In this document: positions 17,451-27,291 of the stretch, piece after piece
Position numbering within the stretch: position 1 is the first letter of the stretch
How the letters are laid out: every line of letters begins with the position of its first letter
Assembly: GCF_036959255.1 (NCBI RefSeq)
Contig: NZ_JAWMTI010000008.1
Span: forward strand, 62,001 to 126,000
Origin: Olivibacter sp036959255
GTDB taxonomy: Bacteria > Bacteroidota > Bacteroidia > Sphingobacteriales > Sphingobacteriaceae
Direction: 5' to 3'
Length of the DNA: 64,000 nt
Notes under the pieces: generated by a model
What the model saw: the letters and a program-made list of their open reading frames with translations, nothing else
What the model was told of the DNA's origin: nothing
Database searches by the model: none
Made by a program: the position numbers and the translations under genes

Positions 17451-19079
17451 TTAAATTTGTTTAATTAGTTTACTCTTTTTTTTTCTTGTTCTTGGTTGTA
17501 CTTTCTTAAATAAGTGATGAATATTGGGTACTTCCCTTTTGTCGTACACATCAATCAGCTCAATACGTTTTCCTGCACTGAGGGCATTCTGCTCAAAGTC
17601 CTTGATTACCTGAACAACATCCTTGTCTATGAAGCGACTGTTTGTTCCATCTACAATAATATGAGTTACATCTTTAGGTAAATTGTACAAAGATTGCTGA
17701 ATGGCTGCCTTATTCAAAAAAGATACTTCTTCAGATAAATATACCTTTATTTTTTTGTTTCCATTGCTTTCTTCTAGGTCATAGCCAAAGGGGTTACGCA
17801 TATTGTTGCGTAATATGTAAAATATCGCAACCACCATACCAATGCCGACGCCTTTCAATAAATCGGTAAATACTACAGCTAATATGGTAACAATGAACGG
17901 AATGAATTGGTCAAGCCCCCTTCTATACATATGAGTAAATAGCGAAATCTTAGCTAGTTTATAACCCGTTATTAATAGGATGGCAGCTAAACAAGCAAGT
18001 GGTATCATATTGATAATGACGGGGATAATTAGCAAGGCTAGTAGTAACCAAAAGCCATGCAACATGGCGCTTTGTTTGGTTTTTCCACCTGAATTGGCAT
18101 TCGCCGATGATCGCACAATAACTGAAGTTAAAGGAAGCCCACCTAACATACCACTGGTCATATTACCGATCCCTTGTGCAACAAGTTCCCGGTTAGTTGG
18201 AGAGACACGTTTATAAGGATCGAGCTTATCTATGGCTTCGATGGAAAGAAGCGTTTCTAAACTCGCTACAATCGCTATGGTAAATGCAATGATCCAAACA
18301 TCATAGTTTGCAATCGCTTTAAAATCGGGAAATTGGAATAAGCCCAAGAATTCGCCGAAAGAATTAACAACGGGGATCTCAACTAAATGCTTGGGGTTAA
18401 TTTCGAGCGTGGTACCCTTAAATACAAGGTTAAGTAATACGGCGAAAACAACAACCACAAGAGGTGCGGGTATTGCGCTCAGTCTTTTAAGTTTTGGCCA
18501 ATAGATCAATATCAGGAGTGATAAGGCCGTTATAATAAAAGCACCTAAATGGATCGCTCTTAAAGCTACTTGAATAGCTAACAACGTATTGTCGCCATCT
18601 AATTGTTTGAAGCTTTCGTCTCCAAAAAAATCGGCATCATATCCTAATGCATGAGGTAACTGTTTAAGTATAATGGTTATACCAATGGCCGCTAACATTC
18701 CTTCGATAACCGCGGAAGGAAAATAGTTGCCAATGGTGCCAGCTTTGATCATGCCCAGAACCAGCTGAATCATGCCGGCCAATACCACAGCTAGTAAAAA
18801 AACATGATAAGAACCTAAAGACTGAATGGCGCCAAAAACGATGACCGTTAAACCAGCGGCAGGACCACTTACACTTAATTGTGAGCCGCTAATAGACGCT
18901 ACAACGAGCCCGCCGATAATTCCTGTCAATAGCCCCGCAAATAAAGGTGCTCCGGATGCCATCGCGATACCTAAACAAAGCGGTAAGGCAACTAAAAAAA
19001 CAACCACACTGGCAGGTAAGTTGTATTTTAAGTCTCTTTTGGCAGCTTTAAAAAATGCTGAAAAACGTGTGCCTAGCAT
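17451..19079 (-). CDS. SulP-family anion transporter (probable bicarbonate transporter)
   Basis: Inner-membrane anion symporter, 542 aa. The SLC26/SulP transmembrane core spans about residues 20-420, with the SVSGPAAGLTVIVFGAI and NMTSGMLGGLPLTSVIVRSSANANSG signatures. A C-terminal STAS domain covers about 440-530. Coupled by a 1-bp spacer to carbonic anhydrase, so bicarbonate is the likeliest substrate; sulfate is possible and not excluded by sequence. The ATG at 19079 gives the usual amphipathic N-terminus. Confidence 0.92.
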   Translation of the reverse strand: MLGTRFSAFFKAAKRDLKYNLPASVVVFLVALPLCLGIAMASGAPLFAGLLTGIIGGLVVASISGSQLSVSGPAAGLTVIVFGAIQSLGSYHVFLLAVVLAGMIQLVLGMIKAGTIGNYFPSAVIEGMLAAIGITIILKQLPHALGYDADFFGDESFKQLDGDNTLLAIQVALRAIHLGAFIITALSLLILIYWPKLKRLSAIPAPLVVVVFAVLLNLVFKGTTLEINPKHLVEIPVVNSFGEFLGLFQFPDFKAIANYDVWIIAFTIAIVASLETLLSIEAIDKLDPYKRVSPTNRELVAQGIGNMTSGMLGGLPLTSVIVRSSANANSGGKTKQSAMLHGFWLLLALLIIPVIINMIPLACLAAILLITGYKLAKISLFTHMYRRGLDQFIPFIVTILAVVFTDLLKGVGIGMVVAIFYILRNNMRNPFGYDLEESNGNKKIKVYLSEEVSFLNKAAIQQSLYNLPKDVTHIIVDGTNSRFIDKDVVQVIKDFEQNALSAGKRIELIDVYDKREVPNIHHLFKKVQPRTRKKKSKLIKQI

Positions 19080-19168
19080 AAAATATTAATGTGTTAGATA
19101 AATGATAATTATTTGCGCTTATGTTAAGCTGTATACAGATCCTGTCGATTATCACATCGAATTTATCA

Positions 19169-19239
19169 TATTGGTTATACCAGTTATAGAGAATCGATTG
19201 TGGGAGTTATCAATTCTTTACTAGCTCGCATAACCAATA
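19169..19239. repeat. Distant inverted repeat upstream of SulP
   Basis: TATTGGTTAT (19169-19178) and ATAACCAATA (19230-19239) are perfect 10-bp inverted copies with 51 bp between, in the SulP 5' region. Could be the base of a folded leader or a regulator site; no further support. Confidence 0.4.
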
Positions 19240-19286
19240 ATATATGGGCGATAAAAGCTTCAGGAAAAATTAATGTGGAAATTATT

Positions 19287-19625
19287 TTAGCAATTTGGAG
19301 GCGGGGTAGGAACAGAAGGATAAAAAGATTTTACACTTATATCATCATCTGTTATGTATTGCTTAATAGCTAAATAACGCAAAGGGGTCATGAAAATGTC
19401 CCAATTGATTACGGTTGTGAATTCTTTAGTGAAATTTTCAAGATTGGTGTCGGCACAACTGGATTTTCCGGAGTGATTTTCAATTTCCAACTGTAAGATC
19501 ACGGCCATGACATGTTTACTGTCATACAAAGAAGCATAAATGGGTGCAATTGAAATAGCCATCTTCAAGAAGAAGATGGAGAGAAAAAGAACACTATATA
19601 AATTTCTGATCTTTTTTGTTCTCAT
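19287..19625 (-). CDS. Small exported protein with PxPTPPPN tail, unknown
   Basis: 112 aa. An N-terminal hydrophobic segment (about 8-30) after a basic start predicts export or membrane anchoring. The rest is a short soluble domain with a single internal Cys and the proline-rich end FYPSVPTPPPNC. I recall proteins of this size and tail near CusA/CzcA efflux genes in related genomes. Here such a locus starts only 1.8 kb away, beyond mgtE, so a metal-related role is possible but inferred. Alone on its strand between SulP and mgtE. Confidence 0.6.
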   Translation of the reverse strand: MRTKKIRNLYSVLFLSIFFLKMAISIAPIYASLYDSKHVMAVILQLEIENHSGKSSCADTNLENFTKEFTTVINWDIFMTPLRYLAIKQYITDDDISVKSFYPSVPTPPPNC

Positions 19626-20019
19626 GTTATTTTAATATAACCCTTTGCTAAAATAAACAAAAAAGATTTATATCTGATTTCAGTGAACAAAAATATTACG
19701 AAAATCGGACAAAGTTTAATTGGTCAAAAAACTAAAATGTATGGACTTTGTTGTCTAGTGGGATTCTTATCGGGCCATTCAATGATAAAATAGCAACAAA
19801 CAATGCCATTGAAAGCAAACAATTATCATGGATTGCTTGCAATTGGAATCTGCCATGTCAACGGCCGACATAAGAGCAAAAAAAATGAAGGTTTCAAAAG
19901 ACCTCAGGAGAAATTATTTTGAGTGAAATATAGAAATTACTCTCAGAATATTCAATAAAAAAGGCGACTTTTGCAGCAAACAGAATTTTTATGTAAAAAC
20001 GTTACTTAAGGGCTTTTGT
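19626..20019. other. Divergent intergenic region before mgtE
   Basis: 394 bp, AT-rich, no gene recognised. It must contain the promoters of the small exported protein (minus) and mgtE (plus). GACTTTTG at about 19963-19972 is one base off the -7 consensus and is the best plus-strand candidate. Confidence 0.4.
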
Positions 20020-21399
20020 ATGGAGAATAACTTAGACACTCTGGTAGAACAAATCGAATTATTGATTGCAGAAGGTGATAAGGAACAGTTACAAGAATAT
20101 TTAGATAGCCTGAATATATCTGAGGTAGAAGATTTAATCGATGAACTACCTGAGTACGGTTCTACATTTATTGAGACCCTAAGTATTAACAGAGCAGTTA
20201 ATGTTTTTCGGATTTTAGACTTCCCCACACAGGAACGGATTATTAAAAAGTTATCCGGTCCGAAAATAACCGAATTAATTAATGAATTACCCCCTGACGA
20301 CAGGACAGCATTCTTTGGCGAACTTCATGGTGATGCCGTAAAGAAGATGATTATACTAATGCCACCCGAAGATCGAAAGGAGGCATTGACCTTGTTAGGA
20401 TACCCCGAGGATAGTGTGGGGCGACTCATGACACCGGATTATGTAACGGTGAAGCAAGATTTTACAGTAGCACAAGCGCTGGGACATATTCGTAAATATG
20501 GGAAAGATTCCGAAACGATCGATGTAATCTATGTTATTGATGACAAGGGGGTGCTATTGGACGATATTCGAATCCGAGAAATACTTTTGTCGGCTCCGGA
20601 CGTAAAGGTCGCCGACTTAATGGATAATCGATTAATAGCACTGAATGCGTTCGATCCGCAAGAAGAAGCTATTAATATATTCAGAATGAATAACCGAGTT
20701 GCGCTGCCTGTAACCGATAAGCAGGGGATTATGTTGGGGATTGTAACAGTAGACGACGTTTTGTGGATCGCCAATGAAGAATATACGGAAGATATACAAC
20801 GGATGGGGGGATCGGAAGCGCTGGATGAACCCTATCTAGATGTATCGATTTGGCATTTGGTGAAAAAAAGGGCCCCCTGGTTAATGATATTGTTTATTGG
20901 TCAGCTTTTTACGGCAACGGTTATTGAGAAATATGAAGTTCAATTAGCAACGGCTGTTGTATTGATGACCTTTGTCCCTTTAATTACTTCAAGTGGTGGA
21001 AATACCGGTTCTCAGGCCTCGGCACTCATTATACAGGCGATGGCTATGGGAGAGGTCAATCTTTCTGATTGGTTTAGGGTCTTTAAAAGGGAGTTGATTT
21101 CGGGTATTATATTAGGTATTATATTAGGGGTTTTGGGTTTATTGCGCATATTCGGTTACCACCTTTTTGGTGAATATGGAGAACATTGGTTTTTAATCAG
21201 TATGGTCGTAGGCCTATCCTTGGTAGGGGTGATCTTATGGGGGTCTTTGGTCGGCTCCATGTTACCCTTTATTTTAAGAAAACTAGGAGCCGATCCTGCC
21301 ACCTCGTCCGCACCTTTTGTTGCTACCTTGGTAGATGTTACAGGGTTGGTAATTTATTTTACGGTAGCAACCTCGATTCTAAGAGGTACCTTGCTTTAA
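20020..21399 (+). CDS. mgtE: Magnesium transporter MgtE
   Basis: Inner-membrane Mg2+ channel, 459 aa. The MgtE_N superhelical domain occupies about 20-125 (ELPPDDRTAFF). Two CBS domains follow (about 130-255), and then five TM helices with the pore signature ITSSGGNTGSQASALIIQAMA and the C-terminal TSSAPFVATLVDVTGLVIYF. Length and order are standard. Its last 4 bp overlap the convergent RND pump gene, so no terminator separates them. Confidence 0.95.
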   Translation: MENNLDTLVEQIELLIAEGDKEQLQEYLDSLNISEVEDLIDELPEYGSTFIETLSINRAVNVFRILDFPTQERIIKKLSGPKITELINELPPDDRTAFFGELHGDAVKKMIILMPPEDRKEALTLLGYPEDSVGRLMTPDYVTVKQDFTVAQALGHIRKYGKDSETIDVIYVIDDKGVLLDDIRIREILLSAPDVKVADLMDNRLIALNAFDPQEEAINIFRMNNRVALPVTDKQGIMLGIVTVDDVLWIANEEYTEDIQRMGGSEALDEPYLDVSIWHLVKKRAPWLMILFIGQLFTATVIEKYEVQLATAVVLMTFVPLITSSGGNTGSQASALIIQAMAMGEVNLSDWFRVFKRELISGIILGIILGVLGLLRIFGYHLFGEYGEHWFLISMVVGLSLVGVILWGSLVGSMLPFILRKLGADPATSSAPFVATLVDVTGLVIYFTVATSILRGTLL

Positions 21400-24300
21400 A
21401 CCCGACCGTACTTCTTCTTATAAGCTAAATAAAATAGTTGCGGTAGCACCACCAGACTTAATATCATACAGATAAGAAGGCCGCCAACGATCATAATCGC
21501 TAGAGGTTTCTGTATTTCGGAACCCATTCCCTGAGAAAGAGCTGCCGGCAGCAAGCCTAACGACCCCATGATCGCAATCATGAATACCGGTCTGATGCGA
21601 TCATAAACTCCTTCCGAAATGGCTTTTGACAAATCTTTACCTTTAACTAAATTACTCTTCATAACCGAAATGAGGATAATTCCGTCTATTGTCCCCACAC
21701 CGAACAAAATAATGAAACCGATACCGGCAGAAATGCCAAAAATAGTTCCGGTAGCCCATAAGGAGATAAAGCCACCGATAAAGGCAAAAGGAATCGTAAT
21801 TAGTGAAATAATAGTGTCTTTTAGATTTCCAAAGTTCAAGTATAAAAGAAAGGCAATAAGTAACAAAGAAACAGGGACGATAACCGTCAATCTGCTTAAT
21901 GCCCTTTGTTGGTTTTCAAAATCGCCCGCCCATTCTAAACGGTAAGACGCGGGGAGTACAACATGCTTGTTAACTTTGGCCTGTGCTTCTTTGATCGCTC
22001 CCCCTAGATCGCGTCCCCGAACCGAAAATCCGACGGCAATGTATCGCGAATTTCCTTGCCTGTAGATAAAGGCCGGACCGGAATGGTATCCGATGTCAGC
22101 TATTTCGTAAAGTGGTACTTTGGCATTCTCGATGGAGGGAACTAAAATATTTCTGATTTGTTCTTCTGTATCACGAAAGGGCTTATCGTAACGTACGCGG
22201 ATATCGAACATTCGCTCCCCATCATAAAAGGTTGATGCCGCTTTCCCTCCAATGGCCATTTCGACAACGGCTTGGGCATCACGCATTGAAACGCCATATC
22301 GTGCCATTCTTGCTTCACTTAATCGTATTCTTAATTCCGGTAAGCCAATGTTTCTAAAAACTAACAGATCTTCAATCCCCTCCACCTGTTTCAAGTTATT
22401 AGCGATACTATCCGCAATTTGCTCTAATTTATAAAGATCATCCCCATACACTTTTGCCACCAATGAACTCTTAACACCGGCAACATACTCTTCTACATTA
22501 TCCATAATAGGTTGGCTAAAACCGAAATTAATGCCGGGATAAACCTGAAGTACCGCTTCCATTTCTTCTAAAAGGGCTTCTTTTGTTAGATGGCTGCGCC
22601 ACTCGTTCTCATCTTTTAACTGCACATGAAATTCAATATTGAAAAAACCCGTGGGGTCCGTCCCATCATTGGGTCGCCCCGTTTGCGTAAGGATAAACTT
22701 CACTTCCTGAAATTTCTTCAGTTTTTCCTTCATTTCTTTGGTCAATCGTACCGATTCATCCAGATTTACACTATTCGGTAATGTGGCTCGGATATAAATA
22801 GCGCCTTCATTTAATTTAGGTATGAACTCCGTTCCGATTTTAGTGAAGCCGATGCAGCAAATTGTCAGGAGTAAAAGGAAAGAAAATAAGGTTGCTTTGA
22901 TATGTCTGTGTGCAAATTGATAGCAATTGAAAATTACTTTGCGGAAGAATTCGGCAACAGGGTTGTGCTTGTCTACCACGTTCTTCTTTAGCAATAATTT
23001 GCACATGGCCGGGACGTAGGTGAGGCTGAGTAAAAGTGAGCCTAAAAGTGCATAACCCAAGGTGAAAGCTAAGGGAGCAAACATCTTACCTTCAACTTTC
23101 TGAAAGGTAAAGATGGGCATTAATGCAATGATCAATATAATTTGAGCGAAGAGGATAGATTTTGCAACACCCTTTGCATTTTTCCGAATGATACCTCCTT
23201 TTGTGATTTTATTAAAACGCTCCATTCCCAATAACTTCGCCTTTTTGTCGAGGCTGACATATACATGTTCTACAATGACCATTGTTCCTTCCAAAAGCAA
23301 TCCAAAATCGATGGCACCAATGGAAATCAAATTGGCGGGTAACCCCTGTATTCTTAGCATTAAGATAGCAAAAAGGAAGGCTAATGGAATAACAGAAGCA
23401 ACGATTAGCGTTGTGCGCCAATTAAATAAAAATAAAAATATGACGACTGACACGAGTATGATGCCTTCAATTAGGTTGTGTGTCACTGTATCGACCGTTT
23501 TTTCTACAAGATGCGTGCGATCGTGAAAAGCTTCTATTTTGATGCCTTTCGGTAATATGCGCTCATTTAGATCTTGTATACGTTCCTTTAGCCGTTCAAT
23601 GACCTCGCTCGGATTTTCTCCCCTTAGCATCACCACGATGCCCTCTATCAGATCATCCTGCTCATTAAGTCCCGCTTGGCCTAATCTAGGTTTACTACTA
23701 ATCTGAACATCTGCAACATTTTTTACCAGCACGGGTACACCGTTCACATTTTTAATCAATATGCTGGCGATATCACTTACTTTATCCAGTAAACCAACAC
23801 CCCGAACAACATAGGCTTGGTCCCCTCGTTGAATGACGTCGCCTCCAACATTAATATTGCTTTTTTCGACAGCATCGTAAACATCAAGGGCCGTCAAATT
23901 GTAATTTGCCAACTCAGCAGGGTTTACTCTGATTTCAAATATCTTTTCTTCGCCACCAAAACTGACAATATCTGCCACGCCATCCACAGATAAGAGCTCC
24001 CTTTCAATAACCCAACTTTGTAGTGCAGCTAGTTCTCTAATAGGGATTTCTTTCTCACTTTTAATTACATATCTGAAAATTTCGCCTGTTGCACCATAGG
24101 GTGGTTCTATTTCGGCCTCTGCACCTTCCGGTAGATCTACCGAACGTAACCTGTTCGCGGTATATTGTTGAGCATAGAAATCTTCTATATGTTCTTTGAA
24201 ATTAACGGTGATAACGGATAGGCCAAAGAGAGAGATGGAACGAACTTCAGTTTTACCCGGAATGGTGTTCATTTCTTTGCTGATAGGCAAAGTAATAAAC

Positions 24301-24497
24301 TTTTCTATCTCTTCTGCACTTCTTCCTGGCCATTGCGTGATGATACGTGCACGTGTATTCGTTACATCTGGAAAAGCTTCTATCGGCGTTTGCTTATAAG
24401 CGTAGACGCCAGCGGCTACCAAGAGGGCCACAAAAAAGAAAACAATCAGTTGGTTCTTTAATGAAAAACCAACAATCTTCTCGACAAGTTTAATCAT
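21396..24497 (-). CDS. CusA/CzcA-family heavy-metal RND efflux pump
   Basis: Proton-driven inner-membrane pump of a tripartite metal exporter, 1033 aa. Twelve TM helices and two large periplasmic loops are evident. The N-terminus has the TPIEAFPDVTN porter motif. The HME-RND TM4 signature appears as DFGLLLEGTMVIVEH (397-411), with Glu where the divalent-cation group has Asp (DFGxxxDG). Which metal is carried is not certain: the usual CzcA (Zn/Co/Cd) motif is altered. Last gene of the outer-membrane factor, adaptor, pump operon (51 bp after the adaptor). Confidence 0.93.
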   Translation of the reverse strand: MIKLVEKIVGFSLKNQLIVFFFVALLVAAGVYAYKQTPIEAFPDVTNTRARIITQWPGRSAEEIEKFITLPISKEMNTIPGKTEVRSISLFGLSVITVNFKEHIEDFYAQQYTANRLRSVDLPEGAEAEIEPPYGATGEIFRYVIKSEKEIPIRELAALQSWVIERELLSVDGVADIVSFGGEEKIFEIRVNPAELANYNLTALDVYDAVEKSNINVGGDVIQRGDQAYVVRGVGLLDKVSDIASILIKNVNGVPVLVKNVADVQISSKPRLGQAGLNEQDDLIEGIVVMLRGENPSEVIERLKERIQDLNERILPKGIKIEAFHDRTHLVEKTVDTVTHNLIEGIILVSVVIFLFLFNWRTTLIVASVIPLAFLFAILMLRIQGLPANLISIGAIDFGLLLEGTMVIVEHVYVSLDKKAKLLGMERFNKITKGGIIRKNAKGVAKSILFAQIILIIALMPIFTFQKVEGKMFAPLAFTLGYALLGSLLLSLTYVPAMCKLLLKKNVVDKHNPVAEFFRKVIFNCYQFAHRHIKATLFSFLLLLTICCIGFTKIGTEFIPKLNEGAIYIRATLPNSVNLDESVRLTKEMKEKLKKFQEVKFILTQTGRPNDGTDPTGFFNIEFHVQLKDENEWRSHLTKEALLEEMEAVLQVYPGINFGFSQPIMDNVEEYVAGVKSSLVAKVYGDDLYKLEQIADSIANNLKQVEGIEDLLVFRNIGLPELRIRLSEARMARYGVSMRDAQAVVEMAIGGKAASTFYDGERMFDIRVRYDKPFRDTEEQIRNILVPSIENAKVPLYEIADIGYHSGPAFIYRQGNSRYIAVGFSVRGRDLGGAIKEAQAKVNKHVVLPASYRLEWAGDFENQQRALSRLTVIVPVSLLLIAFLLYLNFGNLKDTIISLITIPFAFIGGFISLWATGTIFGISAGIGFIILFGVGTIDGIILISVMKSNLVKGKDLSKAISEGVYDRIRPVFMIAIMGSLGLLPAALSQGMGSEIQKPLAIMIVGGLLICMILSLVVLPQLFYLAYKKKYGRV

Positions 24498-24548
24498 TTC
24501 AAATAAAGTGTGAGTGGGGGATAGCGCTTAAAGTAATTCGAATAATCG

Positions 24549-25658
24549 TTATCTTCCGATCAGTCGGTTATAGATTAATAAACTGTTTTTTCCAACAATG
24601 CGATCACCGTCATGAAGATGATCGTCTGCTACATAATAGTAGTTATTGTCTTCATAAGTAGGTGTAAAGTCTATTACTTCTAGATCACAATCATTATTGT
24701 ATTTAATAAGGTGATATGCTTCATTATCGAATATGACGGAAGTATGTGGAATCGCCATACTGTGAATTTGATGATCTAGGTGAACATCAATGGTGGCCAT
24801 CATTTCGGGTCTTAAGAGTAAACTTCGGTTATCTAACTCAATAATCGCCTTAAGTACACGTTCATTCGGGTCCACTACATTGGAAATGCGATTAATAATT
24901 CCGTTGAAATATTTATCGGGATAGGCGGTTGTTGCAACGCTGACCGTTTGTCCTTTTCTTACACTACTAATATTGCCGGTATAGACGTTCGCCTTTACCC
25001 AAACCCTACTTAAATCGCCTATAACGAATAACGGTTCTCCTCCAGCCTCGATCTGCTGACCATTTACGATATTTTTCTCAACGATATATCCGTCATTTTT
25101 TGAACGGATAACCAAAACCCCTTTTTCAATGTTACCGCCAAAAATAGCTAAACTAGCTTTCGTCTTTTTAATTTCAGCCTGTGCATTGCTGACATCGGCT
25201 TGCGCTTCTAGAACTTCTTTATCCGACGCTACACCGTCTGCGTATAAATTCTGCGTCGAACTTAACTGCCGCTGCGCGATCTTTAACTTTAGTTCAGCTT
25301 CGTTTAAATTAGCCACCATATCATTTAGGTCAGTGCTGCTTATTTCAAGTAGTATCTGCCCCTTTTTTACATAGTCGCCAAGACTGAAGCCTACGTGTTG
25401 TACAAGGCCACTTAATAGGGGTACAAATTTGTAAACTTTATCTTCGTCATAACTGATACTGCCCGTAAGCTTTAGTATCTCTTTGTTTTTCGTGCTTGTC
25501 TGTACCGTCTCTGTTGTTATAATTTTTTTAAGATCATCATTCAAGCAGGTTTTCTTTAGACGTTCTGATTCCTGATCTTCGTTCTGTGACTTGGTCGATT
25601 TGCAAGAATTGATCGTTATAGCTGTGATTAGCGAGATAAATAATATATTTTTTTTCAT
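24549..25658 (-). CDS. RND efflux periplasmic adaptor lipoprotein (CusB/CzcB type)
   Basis: Membrane-fusion protein linking the pump to the outer-membrane channel. 369 aa. The lipoprotein signal has lipobox INSC (about 16-19). A split biotinyl-lipoyl domain flanks an alpha-helical hairpin (about 110-170, heptad-rich), then beta-barrel (VWVKANVYTGN) and membrane-proximal domains. No His-rich N-terminal metal chaperone domain is seen. Sits between the OMF and pump genes. Confidence 0.9.
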   Translation of the reverse strand: MKKNILFISLITAITINSCKSTKSQNEDQESERLKKTCLNDDLKKIITTETVQTSTKNKEILKLTGSISYDEDKVYKFVPLLSGLVQHVGFSLGDYVKKGQILLEISSTDLNDMVANLNEAELKLKIAQRQLSSTQNLYADGVASDKEVLEAQADVSNAQAEIKKTKASLAIFGGNIEKGVLVIRSKNDGYIVEKNIVNGQQIEAGGEPLFVIGDLSRVWVKANVYTGNISSVRKGQTVSVATTAYPDKYFNGIINRISNVVDPNERVLKAIIELDNRSLLLRPEMMATIDVHLDHQIHSMAIPHTSVIFDNEAYHLIKYNNDCDLEVIDFTPTYEDNNYYYVADDHLHDGDRIVGKNSLLIYNRLIGR

Positions 25659-25926
25659 TCGAATAATTATTTATGAGCGAAATGTCTCCATAGCGGACAT
25701 GGGTTCTTTACACTCGTTTGTTTATTCATTACTTGTTCTTTTTTAAGGTATTCATGCTGCCTTCGCTGGTTTTAGTGACAATGGATTTTGCCTGCCTACC
25801 TTAGGTCAGTGCGAATTATACTGCATCCTCTCATCGAATGAGTTGCTGATACATTAGCCGTTTCTGATCATTGTCTATGAATTTATTAGTTTTGAAGGTA
25901 GTATATACCCGTCTTCCCATCTTTAG
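25659..25926. other. 268-bp spacer inside the RND operon
   Basis: Unusually long for an operon spacer. No credible gene (longest ATG ORF about 29 codons on the minus strand). It contains a GCCTGCCTACCTTAGG segment reminiscent of Bacteroidota intergenic repeat DNA. Confidence 0.4.
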
Positions 25927-27216
25927 TTACAGATCACTCCCAACTAAATAGGTTAATTCGCAAGCTTCTAATTGAATATCTCTTTTCGTTTTATAATACA
26001 GTAATTTATTGGTCTTAAATGAATCAAAAAGGTCAAGAAATTCAAGCAAGCTGAGGTTACGGCTAAGTAAATTGTTGGCAATAGATGACTGCATTTTTTC
26101 TAATTGAATAAGGTAGTTTGGGTCAAAATTCTTGTAAAGTTGCATACGTTGATCGATGTTTTTATAAGCCTCGTCCAATTGATTATGAATCGCATTTTGC
26201 TTTTCTGCCGTTAGCTGTTCCTGCTTTTTAAGTTCCAACGTGGCTTGTCTAATGTTACCTTTGTTTCTATCAAATAGGGGGAGATCGAAAGAAACGCCGA
26301 CACCAAAAAAGTTGAACATCGTAGAACCGTTACGATCGTAGTTTAAATTGAATGTTAAATCAGGTGTTTTTTTTGCTTTTTCAACTGCTAAAGCCGATGA
26401 TGAAACACCTTTTAAGCTATTAGCAAGCTTAAGCTGACTGTTGTTAAGATCAGCCATTTCAACAAGTTTTGCGTAAGAAAGAGCTGTCAATCTATCCATC
26501 GTCTTTTCATCTAGATTTTTGTCATTTAATACAATGAAAGTTTGGCCATTAATTGCCATCAACGTTTTTAGATTCGATTGTAACTTATTACGCTCCCCTT
26601 TTGCTTCGTTAAGTTCATTGAGTAATTCGATCTCAAGTGCTTTAAGACGTAAAAAGTTGGCTTGAGAAATATTTCCTTCTCGCAACTGAGACTCCTGTGC
26701 TTTGATCAGTTTATTGATAATTTGTACTTGTCGCTCCAAGTCAAAAAAGGTCTCCTGATTAAATAGTAAATTAGCCAACAGGGACCTGAATTCTACTTTT
26801 AATGATTGTAAAAAATCAACGAAGGTACTTTCCGCTAACTGCTTATTGCTAATCTCCAGGTTTATATTTTTCTTTCTTTTTCTTGCGGTTAAAATAAGTT
26901 GTTCGAGCTGTACAGTAAATTGTTGATTACGGGCAAAATTTCCAAATAGGGGTGGAATTGACTCCGATGTCGAATTGCGATTGAAATTTACTTCATCAAT
27001 ACTGAGTGTCGGATTCGGCCAGGCCTTTGCTTGCAATATTAGCGCTTCTGCTTGTTCGATATTTAATCGTTCGGCTATTAATGATAGGTTGTTTTTTAGA
27101 AAAATCTGTTCTGCTTTTTCAGTATCTATACGGAGTGTGTCGGGCCCTACCTGTGCGTGAGCGCTGAAAATGAGCAAAAAAAGCGTAAGAAATAGAATAA
27201 GTGTCTTTACAGTCAT
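25927..27216 (-). CDS. TolC/CusC-family outer-membrane efflux protein
   Basis: Outer-membrane channel of the tripartite exporter. 429 aa with a Sec signal (about 1-21, ending SAHAQ). Two OEP repeats are rich in heptad coiled-coil (ERLNIEQAEALILQAKAWPNP; the second near 320-420). First gene of the operon. The minus-strand region before it carries CACCTTTG, one mismatch from the -7 consensus. Confidence 0.9.
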   Translation of the reverse strand: MTVKTLILFLTLFLLIFSAHAQVGPDTLRIDTEKAEQIFLKNNLSLIAERLNIEQAEALILQAKAWPNPTLSIDEVNFNRNSTSESIPPLFGNFARNQQFTVQLEQLILTARKRKKNINLEISNKQLAESTFVDFLQSLKVEFRSLLANLLFNQETFFDLERQVQIINKLIKAQESQLREGNISQANFLRLKALEIELLNELNEAKGERNKLQSNLKTLMAINGQTFIVLNDKNLDEKTMDRLTALSYAKLVEMADLNNSQLKLANSLKGVSSSALAVEKAKKTPDLTFNLNYDRNGSTMFNFFGVGVSFDLPLFDRNKGNIRQATLELKKQEQLTAEKQNAIHNQLDEAYKNIDQRMQLYKNFDPNYLIQLEKMQSSIANNLLSRNLSLLEFLDLFDSFKTNKLLYYKTKRDIQLEACELTYLVGSDL

Positions 27217-27291
27217 TATTTTTATGATAACAATACTGCAAAGGTGAATTAGAACTTATTAGGAATCCTTTATAAGTATATTAGAGTTAGA

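Noticed and set aside
19626..20019. M-box type Mg riboswitch before mgtE
   Set aside because: No conserved M-box helices could be recognised and these are not typical of the phylum.
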